In this document: positions 58,442-64,000 of the stretch, piece after piece
Layout: every line of letters starts with the position of its first letter
How positions within the stretch are numbered: the first letter of the stretch is position 1
Source: Chryseomicrobium sp. FSL W7-1435
GTDB taxonomy: Bacteria > Bacillota > Bacilli > Bacillales_A > Planococcaceae
NCBI RefSeq assembly: GCF_038595005.1
Contig: NZ_CP151997.1
Coordinates: forward strand, 558,001-622,000
Length of the DNA stretch: 64,000 nucleotides
Reading direction: 5' to 3'
The notes under the pieces: model-generated
Database searches by the model: none
The model's input: only the letters and a program-made list of their open reading frames with translations
What the model was told of the DNA's origin: nothing
Position numbers and translations under genes: made by a program

Positions 58442-58923
58442 GCGCGAGTCACCTCCATAATCGCTTTCTCAAAGGTTTGAATGGATTTTAAGACAGCGTC
58501 TCGTGAGACTTCCATGTCCATGGCGTGAATGAAAAACGTCTTTCCGTCTGGTGAAACTTCCATGACGACGGAACCCGGTGTCAGCGTTAGTAGCAAAGCC
58601 AGAGCGGTAAGTTCATAATCACCTTGCATGTTATGGTCATAGGTAAAGATTCCCGGTTTGATGGAGAGGGTAGGGCTTAAAATTTGTTTTAAGATAATAA
58701 TGCTTGAATGGAACAGTTCGGAAGTGAAAATGAACACAAGCTTTAAGAGTGCATAAACACGTAATAAATAGAACTTGCTACCGAAGAAACGGTGCATGAA
58801 GAAAACGATGACCGCTCCAAAAATATAACCAGTCAAAAATGTGGGGAAGTAAAAAGCGTCTTCATCCATCAGAAACGTCCACAAGACAGCAATCATTAAG
58901 TTTGATAAAAATTGAGCGGGCAA
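58438..58923 (-). CDS. mrpE: Mrp antiporter subunit E
   Basis: 161 residues with two N-terminal helices and the soluble C-terminal part containing LTPGSVVMEVSPDGKTFFIH, the MrpE/MnhE mark. TTG 58923 with AAAGGTG upstream. Confidence 0.92.
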   Translation of the reverse strand: MPAQFLSNLMIAVLWTFLMDEDAFYFPTFLTGYIFGAVIVFFMHRFFGSKFYLLRVYALLKLVFIFTSELFHSSIIILKQILSPTLSIKPGIFTYDHNMQGDYELTALALLLTLTPGSVVMEVSPDGKTFFIHAMDMEVSRDAVLKSIQTFEKAIMEVTRA

Positions 58924-58949
58924 CGGAATTCACACCTTTCTAAAAGTTA

Positions 58950-60425
58950 TTACTTGCGTCCTAAGACAGCATCGATATAGGTACTCGGGTCTAGTAGTGA
59001 AGCGGCTTCTTGTACATAGGGAGCCATTACTTCTACGCCAAGTCCTAGGGCGAGTGTGATGCTCGCAAGCATAATGATCGGCATCAGACGCATGGCTGGA
59101 AGAGGACGTTGTTCTTCAGCGCTAATAATCGTCTCTCCCCAAAAACACTGACTAAAAATGCGAAGAAGTGAATATAAGACAGCGAGACTGGAAGCGACAG
59201 ATAAGAACAATAAGATGTACGAACCGTTTTCAAGCGCACCTTCCATGACAAGGATTTTCCCCATAAAGCCACTAAACGGAGGAATGCCCGCGAGTGACAA
59301 TGTCACAATAAAGAAAGACCAGCCAAGGACAGGGTAGTTCTTCAGCAGTCCACTCATTTCATGGATGTGCACCTTGTTCGTTAAGAAGATCATCGTCCCA
59401 ATTAGAAGGAAGAGAAGCGCTTTTGCAAACATGTCGTGAAGGATGTAGTAAATCGTTCCTTCGATAGCCAGTGTCGTGCCGATGGAAAGGCCTGCCAACA
59501 TGAACCCAACAGCAATTACGACGTTATAGGCAGCAATTTTTCGGATGTCTGTATAGGCGACTGCACCAAGACTACCGCCAATCAGCGTCAACCCGGCCAT
59601 AATGGCAATGAATGTCGGAATGACAGTGCCTTCATTGAAAATTAACGTGAAGACGCGAAAGAGAGCATAAACGCCGACTTTGGTTAAAAGGGCTCCAAAA
59701 AGTGCAGAAGTCACAGTTGGTGTAGAACTATACGAACCAGGTAACCAGACATAAAGTAAGAGACCTGCTTTTAAACTAAATACGGTGAGGAATACGATAC
59801 TGACCACTGTAAGAAGGGGATCCATACCGCTTGCTGCAACTCGCTCTGCAATGTGTGCCATATTCAATGTGCCGACAGAGCCGTAAACAAAAGCAATCCC
59901 TACCAAGAAGAACCAAGAAGACACGATGTTGATTGTCACATACTTCATTGCCTCACGTAATTGAATGCGATTTCCTCCGAGTGTAATCAAAACATACGAA
60001 GACAAGAGCATGACTTCAAAACAAACAAATAAGTTGAAAATGTCGCCTGTCATGTAAGATCCAATGATTCCGGCATTCAAAAATAACACAAGCGGGTAAA
60101 AGTAATAATTGATCATCTGTTCGCGTGGTGACAATGCAACATAAAGTAAACAGATGATGGTGACGAGAAGCGTAGTCAAGCTAAGTAATAAGGCAAACGT
60201 ATCGGCTACAAATAAAATGCCAAAAGGTGGTTCCCATCCGCCAAAATCCAATCGCATAATGCCGTTTTGTTGAACTTGTTGCAATATGTATAGACCTAAA
60301 CCAAACAGGGCGATCAATACACCGATACTAAACCAGCTTTGCAATTTTGGACTTTCTCTAAAGAAGATTAAGATAATCCCGACGATGATAGGGATCACCA
60401 TGAATAATACTAAACTATTGCTCAT
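58950..60425 (-). CDS. mrpD: Mrp antiporter subunit D
   Basis: 491 residues, about 14 helices, the complex I NuoM/N-like antiporter module: NLFVCFEVMLLSSYVLITLG (conserved Glu), LKAGLLLYVWLPGSYSSTPT (conserved Lys) and GLSIGTTLAIEG. It overlaps mrpC by 11 bp. Confidence 0.95.
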   Translation of the reverse strand: MSNSLVLFMVIPIIVGIILIFFRESPKLQSWFSIGVLIALFGLGLYILQQVQQNGIMRLDFGGWEPPFGILFVADTFALLLSLTTLLVTIICLLYVALSPREQMINYYFYPLVLFLNAGIIGSYMTGDIFNLFVCFEVMLLSSYVLITLGGNRIQLREAMKYVTINIVSSWFFLVGIAFVYGSVGTLNMAHIAERVAASGMDPLLTVVSIVFLTVFSLKAGLLLYVWLPGSYSSTPTVTSALFGALLTKVGVYALFRVFTLIFNEGTVIPTFIAIMAGLTLIGGSLGAVAYTDIRKIAAYNVVIAVGFMLAGLSIGTTLAIEGTIYYILHDMFAKALLFLLIGTMIFLTNKVHIHEMSGLLKNYPVLGWSFFIVTLSLAGIPPFSGFMGKILVMEGALENGSYILLFLSVASSLAVLYSLLRIFSQCFWGETIISAEEQRPLPAMRLMPIIMLASITLALGLGVEVMAPYVQEAASLLDPSTYIDAVLGRK

Positions 60426-60756
60426 CGTTAGACCCCCTCAGTTCATCCATTCGATCTGTACCGTATTCTTGGTAAACGCGGTAAGCAAGAACGAGACTGA
60501 ATGCCGTGACGGCAAAGCTAATGACGATGGCCGTTAAGATAAGGGCTTGTGGCAGTGCATCACTATAACGCTCGGCGTTTTCACCGAGAAGCGGCACAGT
60601 ACCAGATTTAAGGCCGCCCATTGTTAAAATTAACAGGTGGACAGCATGCGACAAGATCGCTGTACCTAAAATGATGCGTATCAAGTTTTTGCTGAGTAAC
60701 AAATAGATGGCTACGGAGGTCAAAATGCCGACAAGTACAATGATTATGCTTTCCAT
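60415..60756 (-). CDS. mrpC: Mrp antiporter subunit C
   Basis: 113 residues, three helices, NuoK-like: LSKNLIRIILGTAILSHAVH and DALPQALILTAIVISFAVTA. It overlaps mrpB by 13 bp. Confidence 0.94.
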   Translation of the reverse strand: MESIIIVLVGILTSVAIYLLLSKNLIRIILGTAILSHAVHLLILTMGGLKSGTVPLLGENAERYSDALPQALILTAIVISFAVTAFSLVLAYRVYQEYGTDRMDELRGSNDEQ

Positions 60757-61181
60757 TTATTCGACCCCTCGCTAATACTTAAAATAATGTTTACAACTAC
60801 ACCGACAACTGTCAGTGCAATCCCTGCTTCAAAAATGGTGACCGTGGCAAGTTCTGTTTTTCCGAAAATCGGTAGATCAAAATAGCCGAAGCTCTGACTC
60901 AAAAAAGGTTGGCCAAGAAAAATGGGGAATGTAGCACTTCCAACAGAAATCAACACACCGATGGCCGACATTTTTTTAAAGGAAATCGGAATCCCTTCAC
61001 TGACTGTCTCCACATCATACGTTAAGAAGAGAAGAACAAAGGCTGACGCCATAACGAGTCCGCCGATAAAGCCTCCACCTGGTGTATGGTGACCTGAGAG
61101 GAACAGATAAATACTGAAGGTCAAGATGATTAACACGACGCCTTTGACGACCGTCTTTAAAATAACATCATTGATTTTCAC
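60744..61181 (-). CDS. mrpB: Mrp antiporter subunit B
   Basis: 145 residues, four helices with SGHHTPGGGFIGGLVMASAF, the MnhB signature. Start GTG 61181 with GGAG close upstream. It overlaps mrpA by 14 bp. Confidence 0.94.
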   Translation of the reverse strand: MKINDVILKTVVKGVVLIILTFSIYLFLSGHHTPGGGFIGGLVMASAFVLLFLTYDVETVSEGIPISFKKMSAIGVLISVGSATFPIFLGQPFLSQSFGYFDLPIFGKTELATVTIFEAGIALTVVGVVVNIILSISEGSNKWKA

Positions 61182-63564
61182 GTGGCTCCGCTCCCTTCTT
61201 TTGGCGCATACGAATCAGCGTGAATACGCCAATGCCAGCGATAAAGAGGACCAGCCCCTCGAGCATTGTATCGAAGGCACGGAAATCCCCAAGAATGGCG
61301 TTCACGATATTGCGTCCGCCTGCAAGCTCATACGAATCTTCGTAGTAAGTAGAAATAGTATCAAATTTAGAATAGTTGTTTACAGCTAAACCAATAATCG
61401 TGACAGTCAGACCACCAAAAGCGGCAATCAGCCCGTTGCGTACTTTTTTTGTAAGGGACAACTTCTCTACTTTCCATTCAGGTAAGTAATTGAAGCACAC
61501 TAGGAATAAGACAGTGGTAACGGCTTCAATGACCAACTGCGTCAAAGCAAGATCAGGCGCTCGGAAGAATACAAAGAATATGGCTATAGAAAATCCGAGA
61601 ACGCCGTTCAGTAAAATAGCAGTGAGACGGGACTGGGCGAAGAGGATAGCAATCGCTGCCGCTGCCATCGCTACAGCCAACAATCCTTCATAAACCGTGA
61701 TAGAGGATGGGCTATCCATACTGAAACTGATAGGACCGACTAAGAACCATCCTGTCCATGTAGCAATAATAAAGAAGCTGAAAATGTACAAGAAGTAAGA
61801 AGGCAAGTTCCCATTCATATACCGTGTGGTAACGCGCTCCCCTAAACGCTCATAACCTGTGAGCGTGTTGCGGAACAACGTATTGAACGACCAATTGGAA
61901 GGAATGTATTGATAGTAAGGTCGCCATTTTTTAAGCAACAAATACGCTAGGCTACCAAGCAACACAATTCCAGCAGTTAAAAGTAGTTCAGTGTTAAACC
62001 CATGCCATGCATAGATTTTTGGTGCTAGTGCCGCACCGTCCACAACAAGCACTTCCAGTGCAGGTTTTAATAAATACTCACTTAAAATGTTCGGGAAGAA
62101 AAATAAGCCAATAACAAATGATGCCAAGATACTCGGGGAAATCAACATACCGATGGAAGCTTCTTGAGGCCTTTTGTACTCTTCATCGATAATAGGTCGG
62201 CCGGTAAATGTGCGGAACACAAGAATCATGCTATAAACAAAAGTAAATAGACTTGCTACCCAAGCGACAAGCACAATTAGCCAACCAATCTGTGCACCGC
62301 CGTAAATCGGGAGATCTCGAATAGACAATACGGCCGTCAAAAACATTTCCTTACTGAGGAAACCATTGAAGAACGGCAGTCCCGCCATAGCGAAGCTTCC
62401 AATAATCGCAAGAGCAAATGTAATAGGTAAAAAGCGCATCAGTCCACCGAGGCGACGCAAATCACGCGTCCCTACTTGGTGATCGACAATCCCGACGACC
62501 ATGAATAAAGCACCTTTAAATGTTGAATGGTTCACAAGGTGGAATAACGCTGTGAAGAGAGCAAATGTATAAAGTGCTTTTGCTTCACCAATTTCTGAAT
62601 TCAAACTCGCTGAACCAATCCCAAGTAGCGTCATGATCAAGCCAAGTTGACTGATGGTTGAGAACGCAAGCAATGCTTTCAAATCATTTTGTCGAACCGC
62701 ATTGAATGAGCCCCAGAACAGGGTGATTAAACCAATGATGGTGATGACCCAGAACCAGTAGATATCTCCGCCAAAACCAGGAGTGAAACGGGCAATTAAA
62801 TAGATCCCCGCTTTCACCATGGTAGCGGAGTGCAGATAGGCACTGACAGGAGTCGGAGCTTCCATTGCGTCCGGCAACCAAATATGGAATGGGAACTGGG
62901 CGGATTTTGTAAAAGCACCGATCAGTATCAGCCCCATCGCAGGATAAAAGAGTGCATGATCTGTCATCTGTGGGAGTTCGCTTAAAATAGTCCGCAAACT
63001 GAAGGAGTCGGTTATGACATGGAGCATTAAGAACCCCGCAAGCATCGCAAATCCACCTGCCATGGTGATCAATAATGATTTGATTGCGCCATTTCTTGAA
63101 TTCTTCCGGTGGAACCAGAAAGCAATCAGTAAGAATGACGAGATACTCGTAAGTTCCCAGAAAACGTAAAGTACGATGATGCTATCGGATAATACAACGC
63201 CGAGCATCGCTGTCATAAATAACAGAAGATATGTATAAAAGTGCGCAAATGAATCTGTAAGGGACAAATAAAAGATAGAGTATAAGATGACGAGGGCGCC
63301 AACGCCTGTGATCAGAAGTACGAAGATGAGGCTGAGGCCGTCTAAAATAAAAGTGAGGTCAATCCCGTAGGTTGGAATCCACGAAAATGTCGTCTCCATT
63401 GCACCAAACGAGGCAATTGTTGGAATGTGCCAAGCAAAAAGAGCAAATAAAATCACGGGGACAGCAAAAGCAATCCAGCCCAGTACATCTCGCCTGACTT
63501 TTGTTGAAAATAATGTAATCCCTACTGCCACAAGGAGCGGGAAGAATATGTAAAAGAACAGCAT
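61168..63564 (-). CDS. mrpA: Mrp antiporter subunit A
   Basis: 798 residues, about 20 helices. An NuoL-like antiporter core (YVFWELTSISSFLLIAFWFH, WLPDAMEAPTPVSAYLHSAT, FHLVNHSTFKGALFMVVGIV) with the C-terminal DUF4040/MrpB-like extension (RAPDLALTQLVIEAVTTVLF). With mrpB-G it makes the Na+/H+ antiporter for alkali and sodium tolerance. ATG 63564 is 9 nt from TAGGAGGA; the in-frame ATG 63603 would contain that site. Confidence 0.96.
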   Translation of the reverse strand: MLFFYIFFPLLVAVGITLFSTKVRRDVLGWIAFAVPVILFALFAWHIPTIASFGAMETTFSWIPTYGIDLTFILDGLSLIFVLLITGVGALVILYSIFYLSLTDSFAHFYTYLLLFMTAMLGVVLSDSIIVLYVFWELTSISSFLLIAFWFHRKNSRNGAIKSLLITMAGGFAMLAGFLMLHVITDSFSLRTILSELPQMTDHALFYPAMGLILIGAFTKSAQFPFHIWLPDAMEAPTPVSAYLHSATMVKAGIYLIARFTPGFGGDIYWFWVITIIGLITLFWGSFNAVRQNDLKALLAFSTISQLGLIMTLLGIGSASLNSEIGEAKALYTFALFTALFHLVNHSTFKGALFMVVGIVDHQVGTRDLRRLGGLMRFLPITFALAIIGSFAMAGLPFFNGFLSKEMFLTAVLSIRDLPIYGGAQIGWLIVLVAWVASLFTFVYSMILVFRTFTGRPIIDEEYKRPQEASIGMLISPSILASFVIGLFFFPNILSEYLLKPALEVLVVDGAALAPKIYAWHGFNTELLLTAGIVLLGSLAYLLLKKWRPYYQYIPSNWSFNTLFRNTLTGYERLGERVTTRYMNGNLPSYFLYIFSFFIIATWTGWFLVGPISFSMDSPSSITVYEGLLAVAMAAAAIAILFAQSRLTAILLNGVLGFSIAIFFVFFRAPDLALTQLVIEAVTTVLFLVCFNYLPEWKVEKLSLTKKVRNGLIAAFGGLTVTIIGLAVNNYSKFDTISTYYEDSYELAGGRNIVNAILGDFRAFDTMLEGLVLFIAGIGVFTLIRMRQKKGAEPRENQ

Positions 63565-63650
63565 GGGCAAAAATCCTCCTAAAAAGTCTGAAAAAACCTT
63601 CATGTATAAGAGTAACTGCTAGCGGATAGCTTGTAAAACTATAAGGATTG

Positions 63651-63679
63651 TTGCACAGTAGAAGAAAGTGTTATATACT
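63651..63679 (+). promoter_or_regulatory. Promoter of the Usp/KdpD-like gene
   Basis: TTGCAC (63651-63656), 17 nt, TATACT (63674-63679), about 48 nt before the ATG. Confidence 0.6.
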
Positions 63680-63726
63680 TTTGAGGTTTAAATTGGAAGT
63701 ACAAGAATTATTGGAGGTTTACAGAA

Positions 63727-64000
63727 ATGGGAGCAATCCGTGGGAAAATGGATGAACGTATTTTGGTATGTGTGTTTTATGGTCCGAACGGGGAGCGTTT
63801 AATTCGTCGTGGTCATCAGCTGTCAAGTATGTTGGGATGCCCTTTATATATTTTGACTGTAGATGCTCTGCCAATAGATGAATTTGATGCTGAGAAAACG
63901 GCTTATATGGATAAATGGAAAGACATGACGCAAGAGCTAGGTGCACAGGAATTCGTCATTCGAGACGATGAAAAACGTCCTACGGCGAAAGTGATTGCCG
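63727..64000 (+). CDS. KdpD/universal-stress-type protein, partial
   Basis: 91 codons to the window edge. ERILVCVFYGPNGERLIRRG and LGCPLYILTVDALP match the Usp domain of KdpD-type proteins; such a short Usp protein often stands beside Mrp or potassium systems. GGAGG is 9 nt before ATG 63727. It is divergent from mrpA. The 3' part lies outside the window, so a full KdpD kinase cannot be excluded. Confidence 0.75.
   Translation, partial: MGAIRGKMDERILVCVFYGPNGERLIRRGHQLSSMLGCPLYILTVDALPIDEFDAEKTAYMDKWKDMTQELGAQEFVIRDDEKRPTAKVIA

Overview
The window looks like a chromosome segment of a low-to-mid GC Gram-positive bacterium of the order Bacillales, probably Planococcaceae or a close relative. 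The reasons are the strong AGGAGG ribosome binding sites with many TTG/GTG starts, Bacillus-type LexA boxes (GAAC-N4-GTTC), a complete seven-gene Mrp antiporter operon, KtrC/KtrD-type potassium uptake, CadC/CadA, MscL, a CXXC-20-CXXC small protein and a YolD-like protein. I see no rRNA, tRNA or CRISPR array. The genus is inference.

Layout. 1-4.4 kb: a partial DUF2975-type membrane protein, a GAF-GGDEF protein, and a ribA-ribD-HAD phosphatase operon. 4.5-5.8 kb: a complete ISL3-family insertion sequence with 25-bp terminal inverted repeats next to a gene remnant. 6-13 kb: many small membrane or hypothetical genes, a 111-bp palindromic element, an MBL hydrolase, Nudix, GrpB and Lon-like proteins, and a deoxyribosyltransferase-like gene damaged by an internal deletion.

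13.1-22.1 kb is the most interesting region, a defence-like island. It holds a DUF262 protein, then a right-to-left set: a retron (promoter, msr-msd RNA with 13-bp a1/a2 repeats, reverse transcriptase with YADD and VTG motifs), a Nudix hydrolase and a PLD-nuclease/DEAH helicase (DUF3427). Back to back with the retron promoter stands a gene for an 810-residue protein that joins a UvrD-like helicase, a PD-(D/E)XK-type (HsdR_N-like) nuclease and a complete LexA/UmuD-type autoprotease domain. I know of no described retron with these partners.

22-35.5 kb: small genes, tag, a methyltransferase, a VOC protein, a cupin, an esterase, a HicA-like toxin/antitoxin pair with a three-fold 9-bp operator-like repeat, a MetNPQ-like ABC transporter whose ATPase lacks the NIL domain, a flavin monooxygenase, and an operon of a MASE3-PAS-PP2C phosphatase with a histidine-kinase-like ATPase lacking the phospho-acceptor His. 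35.5-49 kb: katG with a Fur/PerR-type box, a GNAT gene, an array of 93/94-bp repeats, cadC-cadA with paired operators, yjdI-yjdJ-like genes, two HlyC/CorC paralogues sharing a hairpin between the Shine-Dalgarno and the start, mscL, an SOS-boxed gene of unknown function and a DUF3817-MFS fusion. 49-64 kb: two diguanylate cyclases, a TRIC channel, ktrC-ktrD, a degenerate intergenic repeat, PadR-HAAS, an SOS-boxed yolD-like gene, mrpABCDEFG, and the start of a KdpD/Usp-like gene.

Several genes appear to lack ATG/GTG/TTG starts where the Shine-Dalgarno would place them (CTG, ATC, ACG). Starts were chosen from the ribosome binding site where possible, and alternatives are noted.
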